Part shown: positions 27,435 through 39,291 of the stretch, one piece after another
Position numbering within the stretch: position 1 is the stretch's first letter
Layout: the number at the start of each line of letters is the position of its first letter
Assembly (NCBI RefSeq): GCF_019112545.1
Contig: NW_025064927.1
Location: 178,286-242,285, forward strand
Source of the DNA: Guyanagaster necrorhizus
Taxonomy: Eukaryota; Basidiomycota; Agaricomycetes; Agaricales; Physalacriaceae
Direction of reading: 5' to 3'
DNA length: 64,000 bases
Translations under genes and position numbers: made by a program
Notes under the pieces: generated by a model
The model's database searches: none
Told to the model about the DNA's origin: nothing
The model's input: only the letters and a program-made list of their open reading frames with translations

Positions 27435-29023
27435 GAGCAAATGTCCTTCGGGACGTATGTTTGTTGGAGTATTAATGCGATAGAATCCTGAAGCAGAATA
27501 GTTCACTCTTGCGACCCTGTATACGTAATTGGTCCGTTGTCCGACTCTCTAATATCGGACGGAAGGAACCGGTCCTTTCTAGATTCGCTGCATCAGCGAG
27601 CGACCTTTCGTGAGCATTGAGTTGGATGAGCCAGGGTTCAAGCAGGACTACGACCGCCTTCGACAACATTCTATCTATGACTGGCCACTACTATGGGACG
27701 CGACTTCATCATCATCAGTAACGACGGGGACCTAAGGTGGAAATGGAACAAGAGAAACAAATGTCCTTGTTCATGGTTGCGACCGCTGCGGTTGCGAGCT
27801 CAAAAGTCAGATGGAGAAAATGCCTATTTTCTTTGGCTCCTTGGGTAGCGTTGTGATATCTCTACAAAGGGTTTTTTCTCTGCGGTAAAAACTTTTTTTT
27901 TCTTCTCATCTACTTGCTTCGTCGTTCGACGTCAAGCATTTTCTCCCTCTCTACTTGCTTCATCCTTCGACATCAAGTGTTTTCTCCTGCTCTACTTGCT
28001 TCGTGCTTCGATGTTAAGTGTTTCTTCCCTTTATTTCTGTGCCTCTGCATTGCCCAAACTTTGTGGGTTCCCCCTCCCACTGCATAAACCTCCATGGATG
28101 TATTCCTTGCACTATCGTCCTCTTGCATGGACTTCTACCACAATCTGGTGCTCGCATTTTCGCCGACAGTGTCTCTGCCCTGCCCACGACACACCGACGC
28201 CATCGCCGGCTTGTCTTGCCAAGTATCCGTACCTCTCTGCCTGATGTCAATACCGTGGTTCCACCTGGTCACATGCCTGTAAACCGGGTAACTGTTTTTA
28301 ATACACTTTCCACCGGGAGTGGGGTTTACTCCCTGTCCTCATGTTATGGCCACTGTATCTGAATTCACCTCTGAGACTGCCTTCTCTTCCCGACCGGATG
28401 TCCACCATCAATTTACCTCCGACGACTCTGAACTGAAGTCTACGATAAATGTATCAGTGACAATATAATATTTCACCTGCTTCTTTTATGGTCCCCATGA
28501 CTGCATCAAACTCCGGTAGACATCACGGCGGCATGGTGTGTGACACTTTATAGTGGTGGCACAGAACTCCGGTGTTCCTTACTGGGACCATATACAGGTT
28601 TCTCAACTTCTAACCTCTAGGATCTGAAACTTAGATCTGAAACTTTCCTCCAAGATTATTTACCGCTATCTTGCAGAAATTCTCTTCGACTCTGTCACTG
28701 ATGAAGGATGCTTAGTGGAGGGAATGTCTACGTTCCAACCCTCCCATATCAATTCTACCCCAGCTCTATCATCCGTTTCTTCAGTTCGCAGATAATGTCT
28801 GCATACGTATCCCTCCTAAATAACTGAAGTAGAAGCTTGGGATCAACGGCCAGGTACTTCGCTTGGCCCTTATAAGCTCTGCCTCAGAGCATGAATATAT
28901 ACATTTGACTTATCTTTATGCGAGTGTCTTTGAAGAAAAATGTGAACATAGGAGAATCGCTTCAGTGTACAATATAGCTGCGAGAGCCTAATCTACAATT
29001 CATGGGTAGATATAGTATGTAGA
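27435..29023. other. Intergenic stretch of 1.6 kb, includes a minisatellite
   Basis: No supported gene. The only structured element is the three-unit tandem repeat near 27904-28028. A short frame beginning MATVSEFTSETAFSS (about 28344) has no known family. The remainder may be an old mobile-element relic but I could identify neither ends nor coding motifs. Confidence 0.4.
27904..28028 (+). repeat. Imperfect tandem repeat, three units of about 42 bp
   Basis: Each unit holds CTACTTGCTTC, then TTCGA, a TCAAG or TTAAG block and a TTTTCTCC-like end. The copies start near 27904, 27947 and 27989 and differ by a few substitutions, mostly transitions. Confidence 0.8.
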
Positions 29024-30012
29024 TCACTTGAAGTATAGGTCAGCGACACGTGGACTCCGAAATTTCAGCAAACTGACCTTGATAAACTTTGCCATGAATT
29101 TCCTGCAGAAAATGAGAGGCAGTAGTGAACGCATGCATAAAAACGCACTTGTGAAACTGCGTCCGCAGAAGGTCATTGACGAACTGACCCTCAGGCTTGT
29201 TCCTTGTGTCCATGGCCTGGTTCTTGAAGATCAAGTCTGGAGAAACGGACTGGGTTGGTACGAGAGTTGGTACGAGATCCGACACATACCGTCATCCCAG
29301 CGCCGTTTCACGGAGAAAGTCCCGGGCACAGTAGTATTCACCCCAGTAGGCGCTCCCTGTCCCAAGGCAGCCGCCAAATTGAGAAGAGGATTAGCGGTAG
29401 CAATTTCCGCTTCTCTCGACGCCGCCTGTGACGCCGACAGTTCGCGTTCTTGTCGTGCCTTCTCTTCCGCCCGCTCGCGTTTGATCTTTTCAAGTTCACG
29501 TAGCAGTTCTGCAGTGTCATCTTCGTCGTCGTCCGAGTCATCCTCACTAAGATACATTCAAAGTCGCGAGATGGCAGCCTTTGCGAGAAACGCACCTTTC
29601 TTCTTCGTCGGCCTTCTCCTTGTCCTCTCCCTTTGTATCGTCATCGTCATCGTCGTCCTTGTCGAGAGCAATAACGTCCTGCAGAAGCTTTCTCCGCTTG
29701 TTGGTATCTTCGTCAGCAAGTACATCTTCTACAAGTGGCGCCTTTCCTTCAGCCTTCCGCTTCTTGTTCCGCGCCTCTTGCTCCGCGGCTAAAAGTTCAG
29801 CGCGTAGATCTCTTTTCTTGACCTCGCCTGTTGATGTCTGTCCCACTTGTCTACGGCGCATTAGCTAGTAAGGCATGAAAAAGAACAGGCATGTCGTACC
29901 GAAATTTCAGCTTTGTGTGTGATGCCATATCTCGCACAGAGAACTGACGAGATCCTCCCTTGACATCTTTGGCCTGTGCTGGGTCCCATGTCGGCCTGTG
30001 AGCTGTAGACAT
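29024..30012 (-). CDS. CWC15: Pre-mRNA splicing factor Cwc15/Cwf15
   Basis: Component of the Prp19-associated (NTC-related) part of the spliceosome, acting in the nucleus during catalytic activation. The N-terminus [20 protein letters not shown] followed by [19 protein letters not shown] is the strongly conserved family signature. The middle is acidic and lysine-rich, with low complexity ([18 protein letters not shown]). The C-terminus has [26 protein letters not shown] and [20 protein letters not shown]. Exons on the minus strand are 30012-29900, 29850-29596, 29546-29290, 29236-29149 and 29102-29024, totalling 263 residues. Relatives usually stop shortly after KFMAKF, so the last 17 residues may instead be intron with a further exon downstream. 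It is divergent from the pseudouridine synthase with 277 bp between starts. Intact. Confidence 0.94.
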
Positions 30013-30289
30013 CGAGGTATATGGATGTAGGCAGTAGACGACGGGAATGAACAAGGAGTGACTTGGGGTTAGGGTCAGCTCGGCACGTGAAGGCTTTTCA
30101 TAGCCACAAAGATATTTTTTGGTCTCTTTACTTCTTCACCACGGCCCGCTGGCTACGCTTCACCTCGCACGTCGGTTCTGTAGAGTTATCATCAAGGTGG
30201 CATATCCCAGTATCGACCGTCTCGCGTCTCGCGCAAGATTCGTGCTACCGCAGTTACCTCTCTCGCCTTCCAGTTTTTTCAGTCGAGTC
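30013..30289. promoter_or_regulatory. Bidirectional intergenic region between CWC15 and the pseudouridine synthase
   Basis: The two start codons point away from each other across 277 bp, so any promoter elements must be shared or interleaved here. No individual element could be assigned with confidence. Confidence 0.5.
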
Positions 30290-32383
30290 ATGACAAGTCT
30301 CGTACTCACTACATTGGCCGATGTGGAACCTCAAGTACCACCTGTCGCCCCTGGCTTGCGTAAAGTGCCGCCGTACTGGTACCCATATAGTACATACGCG
30401 AAAGAAAGATGGATTGGCCGTGAGATACTCGAAGTTGTTTCTACGGAATTTAGGGATCGCTCGATGGAATACTATGTGAGTCGTTGACCTTGATAATTTT
30501 GACTTTTTGTTCACGTATATGCCGCAGAGATATGCATTAGATTCTGGTGTTACTACATTAAATCGCAAACCCGCCAAGCCTGACACAATAATACAAGATG
30601 GAGACCTCATGGAGTACATCCTTCTCGCACCCACTCGTCCATGGCTAACGTATCACCAGGAATGTCGTCCACCGCCACGAACCCCCCGTGACATCGACGC
30701 CAGTCAGGGTTCTTTTCGAGGACAAGGAGCGCGAGTTTATCGTCGTGAATAAACCTGGCAGCATCGTTCGTTCGTCCATGTTGTCCGTTTCGTCCTATCC
30801 TTTGTCTGACACCTTAACAGCCTGTACATGCGTCAGGGAGATACTATCGGAATACTCTGGTAGAAATTCTCATGACCGAGTTTGGCTTGGAGAAGGTATA
30901 CAGTACGTATTTTTCATCTCCTCTTATTACGACTGATCTCAGCAGTTTGAAGCTGTGAACAGACTGGATAGGTTGACCTCAGGGCTTATGATCCTTCCGA
31001 CCTCCACTGAGCGCGCTCGATCCCTGACTAAAGAGTTTATGGATGGTACCATAAAGAAAGAATACGTGGCTAGGTGTAAAGGAGAATTCCCCAAGTTCGT
31101 CCCGTATCTTACGATCGAACCAAACCATCCATCTGATTGAAGTCCCGTAGAGAAGAAGTCGTTTGCGAGGAGCCGCTGCTGACAATCGATAGACAGATGG
31201 GTTTAAACGTTGTCCATCCAGAAGGCAAGGTGAGTAACATCGTTGTGACTGTCGTTCTAGGATTAATTTTCCGTTTAGCCAGCGAAAACTGCGTTCATTC
31301 GAATTCGATATGACTCAAAAACTGACAGTAGCGTCGTCCTTTGTGAGTCGGCCACCTGAAATGCAATGATTCTGTTGCTCACCTTTGTCAGGCAAGCCTA
31401 TGACGGGTCGCTGTATGTTCAGATCATCCCAGGAAATATACTACATCTCATATATTACATAGCACACCAAATTCGCGTTCACCTGCAATACTTGGGACAC
31501 CCCATCGCCAATGATCCTGTGTATTCTGAGACCAAAATCTGGGTTCGTGTATTTACCTTGTCACCATGTATTTTCTCAAGTCGTCTGTCGTTTAGGGCGC
31601 CGGCCTAGGAAGAGGTGGCGTTGATCTCACTCCCAGTGATGAGCGGTCCGCCCCCGCTCCACCTCCACATCTTAAAGACAGCACCGAGCTCGACGGTAGT
31701 CCTGAGTCACTGGTCAAGGGCGGCGCCTCGTCTGCCTTGATGTCTGGAACTAAACTTTTACCTCGAGAAACGGGGCGCGACATTGGTATGGGATCACCTG
31801 TACCACTTTCCAGTGAAGCTGTAGGAATCATTACACGTTTAAGAAACATGAAGGTGAATGTCGCTCCTGGATTGTTGAATCAGATACTCACGCTACACAG
31901 GACGAATCTGAAGACTGGAGCAGGTGGCGAGATGTCGTTTTCCGCGCGAAGGAACCATTACGGCCGCAGCATTGGGCGTTAAAACCTCCGCCTCCACGTA
32001 ACAAAAGGAAAAAGGGGAAGTCCGAGTCCGTCGATGAGACTTTGAACGTGTTCAGGTCAGGAGAAAGCCCGATTACACCAACAACTCCCGATGAAGCCAT
32101 TCTCGCTACGAATGCAGAACCAGAGACTAAACTACCTCAATTTTCCCTGGACGAGGCATTGGAGCGCGCGCAGGGATTGGCACCTGTGGTGCAGATTCCG
32201 TTAGTGGAAGCTGGCCAGCATTACTGCCCCGAGTGCTACTTGCCGCTTCATCCAGATCCCAAACCAGAAAAGCTGTATATATTTCTTCATGCATTGAGGT
32301 ATACCACGAGCTTGGGTGCATTTGAGACAGAAATGCCCGAATGGAGTGCGCCAGACTGGGACTGGGATAGATCGAGTTCATAG
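30290..32383 (+). CDS. RluA-family RNA pseudouridine synthase (Rib2/Pus8/Pus9-like)
   Basis: Converts uridine to pseudouridine in tRNA; the fungal group is related to the synthase half of Rib2 and to Pus9. The start at 30290 ([15 protein letters not shown]) leads into [20 protein letters not shown] and an S4-like part ([20 protein letters not shown]). Next come [20 protein letters not shown] plus [16 protein letters not shown]. The catalytic block is [15 protein letters not shown], with the nucleophile Asp in RLDR; many RluA enzymes have His before it. Splicing near 31417-31470 rebuilds [20 protein letters not shown]. The long C-terminal extension, absent from bacterial RluA, ends with [20 protein letters not shown] and a Trp/Asp-rich tail. 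All junctions checked keep frame. Target site is not predictable; no deaminase domain is present. Confidence 0.9.
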
Positions 32384-32776
32384 TTACCGCCGTGAGGCAT
32401 TTGCTTTGTGCAACAGAGACGTATACGCTTAAGAAATAGTGTGTGTATTCAGCTCGAACGAGACTCCACCAAACTGAGCTTGGAACTGGTTGTTTGGTTC
32501 AGACACATCTTCCAGTGGTGTCCTGGTAGTGGTAGCGGTAACACATGGGATTTTTGAGAATTCAAGAATCGTGTTCTCATAACTCAGGTTTGATCCTTGG
32601 CATTCCCTTCTAGTTAAGATGCGTTTTATCTATTTCTAATGCGAAAGTTCCAACTTCCAAACTGAAAGGTCTCGCAAGGCTCACATCTTACCCGTCACCG
32701 TGTTACGTAATATTAGATGCTCTGCGAGCTAAGTGGATGAACAATGGAATACGAAATTCGAGATGTACTCTATCCT

Positions 32777-34511
32777 CTAAGCAGCCTCCAGCATTCGTAT
32801 ACCCTTTTCCATCATCTCTTTGAATGAGGTCGTCCAAGCCCACTCGAAGCTTTCATTGATAACTATCGCTATTCCTTCAAGCTTCTCCCATACCTCAGCT
32901 TCTGGTGCATCCTGGTCCCACTCGAAATCTTGATGGGTCATAGTAAAATACCTCGCGTTTCTCGCTGATCGTTTCCAGACGTCAGTAGCAAATGGACGGC
33001 GAACGGAATCATATATTGCCAACGCTATAGGAATATTTTTCCGCTTTGTAAGTGAATGGCCGAGAAGAGTCGCTAAGAAATAGCCATCCTGAAAAGTTTT
33101 CATCAGATGAACAGGGGAATGCGACAACAGTGAAGAGAGTACCTCAATTGCTTGACCTGCGCCCGAAGCCTGATGCGGTAACATTGCGTGTGCCTTTTCC
33201 TCCGTTAAGTGGGCGATTGATTTATTTCATATTTACTTACTGAGTCACCGATAAGTGCAACACGATCCGACGCGTAAGATGACAACAACCTGGTGCAGTA
33301 CATAGGCCATCTGCTTGGCTGATCGATGCACTGAGTCCAGACGACACGTCAGCGAGGATGGACCTCTATCGAAATAGGTGAAAGTGTATTCACATGTAAC
33401 CAAGCTTGGATTTCTGGTTCCCATTCTGAAAACTCCGCAAGTGACATTAATTCCGCCCTGTCTACCTGGACCGGGAACGGCGGGTCGTATGAGGTACCCA
33501 TTAGGTGTGTTTGAGGCCGAAAGAGAGCGATGTTCAACATGGCGCCGTTTGAGACCGGATATACGACGATGTTCTACCGAAAATTCATAAAAGTTCTGTC
33601 GAACTGGGGTGAAGACCCACGATGCCACGACCACAGTACTGAAATGCAAAGGCTAAAGGTTTAATACTATCATCCGAGACGTAAGAAGCAACCAACCTGT
33701 GTAGGTTGCGGGGGAAGCTGAAAATCCCGCGCAACAGGATCCGACTTGATTCTCTCCACGGGAATTAATGATCTGTAGGCAACTGATCCCGTAAAGATTT
33801 GAGGAACACCAGAAAGAAGTTCCTCAGCCTCGTGTAGTCTGCCATCTGCTGAGGCACTCCGAGCCTTATCCTTCAGCAAGGACGCCCGTACTCGAGACTT
33901 TATTCCATCAGCGCCAATTAGGACGTCACACTCGGCGGTCGTCCCATCTTGGAAAAATACCTTTACGCGACCATCAAGCTGTTCGGAATACGACTGTAAT
34001 CGCTTCGCATAATGAATCACACACCGCGGCGAAAGATGGTTCACGAAGACGTCATGCAAGTCTCCTCGGTGAAACGTTTGACAATGCCCTTTAGAGTCGA
34101 CGCGGCAAAATTCCTTCCCTACCGCTTGGTCGCTCTTCCTGAAACTCCAAGCAGCAACTGAAAGGCAACGTCAGTGCTCGGCAACGAATAGAGATTTGTA
34201 TTTGACTGACCATAGTCTTCTGTGAAGGGTGCTGACGCCACCTTCTGCAAATCAGGTCCCATACCCATCATCTCCATGACTTCTATAGCACGCGGCCATA
34301 CACTGATGCCAGCTCCAACAGCGGAGAAGTGGTCTGCAGCCTCGTAAAGCTCGAGGTCCACATCTGGATACTTGGACAGCGTTACAGCAAACGCTAGTCC
34401 GCTTAGTCCGCCACCACTGATCGAGAATCAAGTCAGCCTTCAAGTTCGTGGATCCATAACGTAGGAAGACGTCGACGCGCACCAGACGATGACTTTGAAC
34501 TTTGGGGCCAT
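32777..34511 (-). CDS. FAD-dependent monooxygenase, salicylate-hydroxylase-like
   Basis: Class A flavoprotein monooxygenase that would hydroxylate an aromatic or similar substrate using NAD(P)H and O2. From ATG 34511: MAPKFKVIVCGGGLSGLAFA (Rossmann GxGxxG, split by an intron), DLELYEAADHFSAVGAGISV, the second FAD motif CDVLIGADGIKSRVRASLL and GSVAYRSLIPVERI. Two introns rebuild QYCGRGINIVVYPVS and QPSRWPMYCTRLLSSYASDR. The third motif is VALIGDSAHAMLPHQASGAG, followed by QAIEDGYFLATLLG and a C-terminal helix ending GIRMLEAA (TAA 32779-32777). An apparent TAG in the YPVS region falls inside an intron when the GT-AG pair starting after GRGI is used. All three signature motifs are present, so this copy looks functional. 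Its substrate is unknown; a ruined relative lies at 61953-63717. Confidence 0.88.
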
Positions 34512-35256
34512 GAAAAGTTGATTATATGCTATTCTTTGAGCTCCAGTGGGAAGAAAGCCTTTAAATAGTGTCCTGGGCTTTTTAAAGCTTAATAAGAACG
34601 CTGTAGGGTCCATACTTGATTGCAGGGAAGCGTGCCGCAGTTCGAAGTTTCCATCTGGTTGATCCCGTCTTGAAAATCGAGACAGTTAGATTGAATTACA
34701 CAGATGTCTGTTGTTGTTGCAATGGTCCCGTCGAATCAGAGTTTCAGGCAACAAATAACCGCTGTGAGATCCAAAATCAAGGAACGATAAGTGATCCGCT
34801 GGCCTTTTCAGCGCGCGCCAGCGGGACCGGAGGCGCCAGTGGATATAGATCGCGAAATTGATATAAATTGTGGCTAGGAAGCCTAGGAAACAGAGAAGAC
34901 AATCCAAGACCGCCACCGCCGCATTTTCCAGCGTACAAGTTCCCGGATAGACTGTCACGGGTAGTAACTCACCGTAAGTAAACCAATCGGCGCCTGTCAA
35001 AATGATCTGTTCATCTGTTTGAAGGAACGTCAGAATTCTAAAGACGGGATGGTCTCCATATCAGTTCAAAAATGATACCTCAAATTATGTGGTCTATATA
35101 AAATACAACATATATCTGATGCGATGGAGAAAATAGATAAGTGATACAGAGTGATAGAAGAACAATAAACCAAGTAAGACGAGATGAGGACAGTACATAT
35201 TCCAATGCAGATGGGTTAGTAGTATCAGTGAAAAGGGAAAATTCGTACAACAGCAT
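34512..35256. other. Intergenic, no supported gene
   Basis: About 0.75 kb. A minus-strand frame (34686-35000) contains a membrane-like stretch LLCFLGFLATIYINFAIYI but lacks an ATG and any clear partner exon, so it is left uncalled. Confidence 0.45.
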
Positions 35257-36771
35257 TCATGAGTCAATCTTGGCAATCTTCATCTCCCACATCCCGTTCC
35301 TTCCTCTCACCAGACCCTGTAGCAATAGCCGACCTTCCATGCCTAGAAAATCTACCCTCACAACTCCTCTCGACATGGTCTCTTTATCTCCATGACATCT
35401 GGAGGTATACGCTGCGCCGAGCAGCTCCCTCTCTTTACTCCGTACGTCCTCACAATAATAATGCCGGCTTTCAATCGGCATCATCATCTGCACGTGTAGC
35501 TGCATAAGAATGTCGTAGATTGTTACGCCATTTGGGTTCGACGCGTATACGTCCACGTACCACGGATAGCGGGCATGGTACAGGCGCATGAACGGCGCAG
35601 GTGGATTCGTGGCAATCTGCATCAGGTCTATCTGGTTGTACGCCCGACCGAGGTGAGAGAACATGGCAGGCTGTGTAAACGGATTCGTTCGGAGATCAAG
35701 ATATATTGAGGGAGCGGGAGCATCGTATGCGAGAAGGCCGTGCAAGATCCGTCGCTCTGGGTCGTTACTCTCTGAGCAAAGCGAATCAGACCGTTTCATC
35801 GCACAATACGAGTAACATACCTTGCACATCAGAGCGATTCTTGGATAAGCTGAGCCTGATGAATGATGGTCTCATCTCAAAGTCCGCCCTCCAGTCTCTT
35901 GGTCGCTGTGCCGGATTCAACTCATCAATGTCTCCGTGCGGGTACCATTTCCTGGACTTTGACTTGGCCTTCTTTCCCACAACTGGACCCCAAGTCAGAG
36001 ATCGCTTCATCCTGTAACCGTCCTCGGTTGACGGAGATTGCGGCATCGGAAGGGTGGCAGATACGGGAGGCCCACCATTATCGATAGCTCCCCAGCCGTC
36101 TCCGAACGATCTGGATGGACTGATTGGCATAATAAAAGGGCTCTTCGCAGTCTGATTATTACTGGCGCTAAACCATCCATCGCCCACTGGTTGACCGGAT
36201 AAGGTATTAGGTGTAGTCGTCTCCGGTGGTTGCCATGCTGTGCTGAAGAAGCCATTGTTGGGCGTTACTGCACGACCTTGTCGAGGATGAGGTGTACCAG
36301 GCATACCGCCGCCCCAGGATCCAGCTGGCGGTCCCTGCCACGAATCCGATGCTGCTCCCCAGTCTGGCGTCTGGCGTCCCCATCCTGGTGTCTGAGGAAA
36401 GTTCAGCGGCGAGAGTTCATCGGATAATGAAGTCCATCCGTTCAAATTTTGGACTGGCCACACTGGTGTGGCGCCTGGGGCACCGCTGCAGAAGAATAAT
36501 AAGGAAAATGTTCGGAAACCCGACAGATATTACTACGCACATTGGACGCTGACTAAATCCTGGAAATGCATCATGTATACCTCCGCTATCGTTTCCAGCC
36601 CTTCAAATTGAGTCAGACGATGTCTGCTGTCGAAGAGAAGACTATTTATTACCCTCCGAATCCAGTGTGTGCCGCGCCTGCCGGCGGTGGAATATTCGGA
36701 CGGGCAGCATGAGAGTCGACCAGGGAGGGCATTTCAGGATCTCTTCCAGGCATCCATCCATTCAATGCCAT
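35257..36771 (-). CDS. DUF6699-type protein of Agaricomycetes
   Basis: Uncharacterised family frequent in mushroom-forming fungi. The start at 36771 gives MALNGWMPGRDPEMPSLVD, then a Pro/Gly-rich segment (NIPPPAGAAHTGFGG) spliced to GAPGATPVWPVQNLNGWTSL. A disordered Trp-Gly-Pro-rich region follows: TPGWGRQTPDWGAASDSWQG and SPSRSFGDGWGAIDNGG. The conserved C-terminal domain begins after RSDVQ-ESNDPERRILHGLL and contains SIYLDLRTNPFTQP, RLYHARYPWYVDVYASNPNG, VTIYDILMQLHVQM and RHYYCEDVRSKERELLGAAY. It ends GMWEMKIAKIDS. The Trp/Gly/Pro repeats suggest a scaffold or interaction role, but no activity is known. The intron between the two main exons has GT-AG ends and keeps frame. The exon 1/2 junction is less sure. 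Confidence 0.8.
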
Positions 36772-39291
36772 GAAAGTTGGAAGAGAACAAGTACGATGTG
36801 TCGTACTCGGATTTGCTTCCACGGCTCCGGTTGCACAGCCACATCGTGGTATTTTACCCAAGCCCAAATATGTCGAAGTCAGGCCGTCCGTCTACCACTG
36901 AAAGGTATTCTGAATCTCTTTTCAGGCAATCCGTTCCAGTTCTATCTATCCTCAATTATAGTGTGGAAACCCGTCAACCCACTTTTAACTGACGCTAGCG
37001 GTGATTTCACGCAAAGGATATCTTTCTGGTGACCGTACCAAAAAAATTATTCAAACGAACATCATCTTTTGTAGCTCTACGATGACCGGAGCAACGGAAT
37101 TTTCTATGGACCAACGGACGGTTGTACTCTTTACGTAAAAGTGACAGCTCTCCTCCACTGACGACCTCAGGACGGCATAAATTGTGTCTTTGACTCTAAC
37201 TGCTCTCTCATCGTGAAACTGTGCAACACATCTTGTCCGACAGTACTAGTCTAGTCTCCTAATCGTCTTCAAGGTAAGACGAACCTAGTGCTATATCTGA
37301 CGGAATCAGTCCTGTCTAAATGGAAGGGGGTGGCTGATGGCGGATCTTTCCTTGACGAAAGACTAGTCCATTGTACGTACACGCTGCATGGTGGGACGGA
37401 CAGCAGTCTTTACTTCTAATCCGTGCACCAAATTGCTTATTCGTTGGTATAGGTGCCCTAGTACTTGGCAGGTGCTGATGGAGGAAATATGCATCGGCAT
37501 CGTGCGCAGTTCATTAACGTCCATGATTGATATTGTCATGGCTCGCCTGGTCCCGCACTATATCGCTGTCGCAGGGAATGCTTCTCATACTCCCAGGACC
37601 TTCCATCTCGACTTCTGAAGCAGCTCCTAGCCTGCAGATGCTTCACGAAGCAGAGGGGAATGGTCTTGATTATTTATATCGATGCGATTCTCCTTCCTAG
37701 TATGGATCCAGCTGCCTCAAAATCACCACTACCTTCCACTGAACAGACGGGCGGGTACTTACGCTCTCACGAATACTCCCCTCTCCATACTTGCTGAATC
37801 GGACTCGACAGAAGCTGTACGTTTGGCTTTAGAAGAAATCCGTCGCTCTTTATAATATGAGGAGGTGGGTCTGGCGTGTATCACTTTTGCATTAGGTAAT
37901 CTTCACCACCACAACACCACCATCGCACCCTTCAAAGGCTCGATTCGAGCCATCCAGCCGACCCTTTCCGGGACTCAGGTTCGCGAGTGGTTTAGAGAAA
38001 TTCCTCGCCTTATATGTAGAAGAAACGGAGACGGTATCATTAGGCTATGCACATATAAGACTCTGATTGCCCAATGATGCCAAGGTCAGTTGTTCCTCCT
38101 TTCCGTCTTTATCACGGATAGGTGTTCTCGTCAAGAAATGTAATTCTTTTATGAATCATAATTCCTGTTCCTTCCCAATACCATCAGACTCGATAAATAT
38201 CCTTCCCCCCCTCCATTCTGTCCGATTCCCAACGTTTAGAGTCCCAAGTCGATTGCCAGTAGAGTATGTCTCTCTCTCCTAAGAGTCATGAATATGAGCC
38301 GCTGTGGACTATTGATACAACGCGCCTGGGCTTGCCTAGACATGATCATCGAATAAAATCGACTATGTGGGGGCGCAGTCTGCTGATCGCGCCAATAATT
38401 TTAGTTTTGGAAATGTCAATCATATGCAGGACCATCATGATGTGTAAGCAACAATTATTAAATTGCTTGTGAAAATTCGGAGATCTTCGCAGAATTTGTC
38501 GAAGCAAAGGTAGGCGGCCGTTTTCTTTCTCTGCAAGGGGGGGGGGGAGGGACAGAAGGCAAGGCGACGACTTTGTAATAGCAGTATTGCGACGGAAATT
38601 TCCCTTTGGAACAGCGGATCGGAAATGACACGCTCGAGGCTAGTCCGCGAGTACAAAACGTGGTCATCAAGGTCATCAATTGCTGTACATATGTCAGGAT
38701 AGGTGTTGCTGTTCTCTCCACGCGCTCGACAGATCAACAGTTGGTTGCCAAAAACAAGTCAATGTTGAACCTGGAACTTTAAAGAAGGTTGGAGTACTAC
38801 TATAGTGGACTGGGCCCTTGTATAAAATTGGAGAGTCTTTTTTTAGACGCGGGCCTCTTTCCCCCCACAAAACATATTTTCGAGCTAAAAGTGGCCCAAG
38901 GTTGGTAAATATTTGTACAGACTTGCGATCTAGCCTGAATGGGGAACATCTAAAAGGAGGTCGTCATGCTGCCATGGCCAGTGTGATACGGAAGGACCCC
39001 AAGACGGAAGAAGATTTGCTCATGATCTGGGAGTAAAATGCCGACAACCCCCATGCCGAGAAGGATTGTACGAAAAAGATAAGAATAGGCGCGGTGGCGT
39101 GGGTCCTTTGTTGACGTGAAACCGAAAGCCGCTTAAATTTCCACACGGTTCGCTTTTGGGTGCCTCCTTTTTCTATCACCCTCACACTCTTTTCTTTTGC
39201 CTCCTCCCTCCATACTGTACTCAGCACCGCTCAACATTTCGCGGTCTCTTCTCTTCTCTTTTCCCTTCTACCAACATTTCCGGCAGGGATT
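36772..39291. other. Large gap (2.5 kb) without a supported gene
   Basis: Only short frames occur, for example around 37388-37618 and 38435-38737 (minus); none has a known motif. An 11-base poly-G run lies at 38537-38547. The region upstream of 39292 is the copper radical oxidase promoter. Confidence 0.45.
39175..39290 (+). promoter_or_regulatory. CT-rich leader upstream of the copper radical oxidase
   Basis: A pyrimidine-rich tract (TCTCTTCTCTTCTCTTTTCC near 39244-39264) lies just before the start codon. Such tracts are common in well-expressed fungal promoters and 5' leaders. A TATAAAA at 38821 is too distant to assign. Confidence 0.35.

Noticed and set aside
29581..29868. Serine-rich plus-strand frame opposite CWC15
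   Set aside because: The serine runs are the antisense of the Asp/Lys-rich CWC15 codons.
31592..31849. Minus-strand frame inside the pseudouridine synthase
   Set aside because: Antisense shadow of the conserved C-terminal extension.
33540..33620. Apparent stop (TAG before NIVVYPVS) in the intact FAD monooxygenase
   Set aside because: A GT-AG intron starting after QYCGRGI removes it and restores the family consensus, so the gene is treated as intact.
38537..38547. Run of eleven G as a possible telomere or G-quadruplex signal
   Set aside because: A single homopolymer without repeated G tracts; likely simple length variation.
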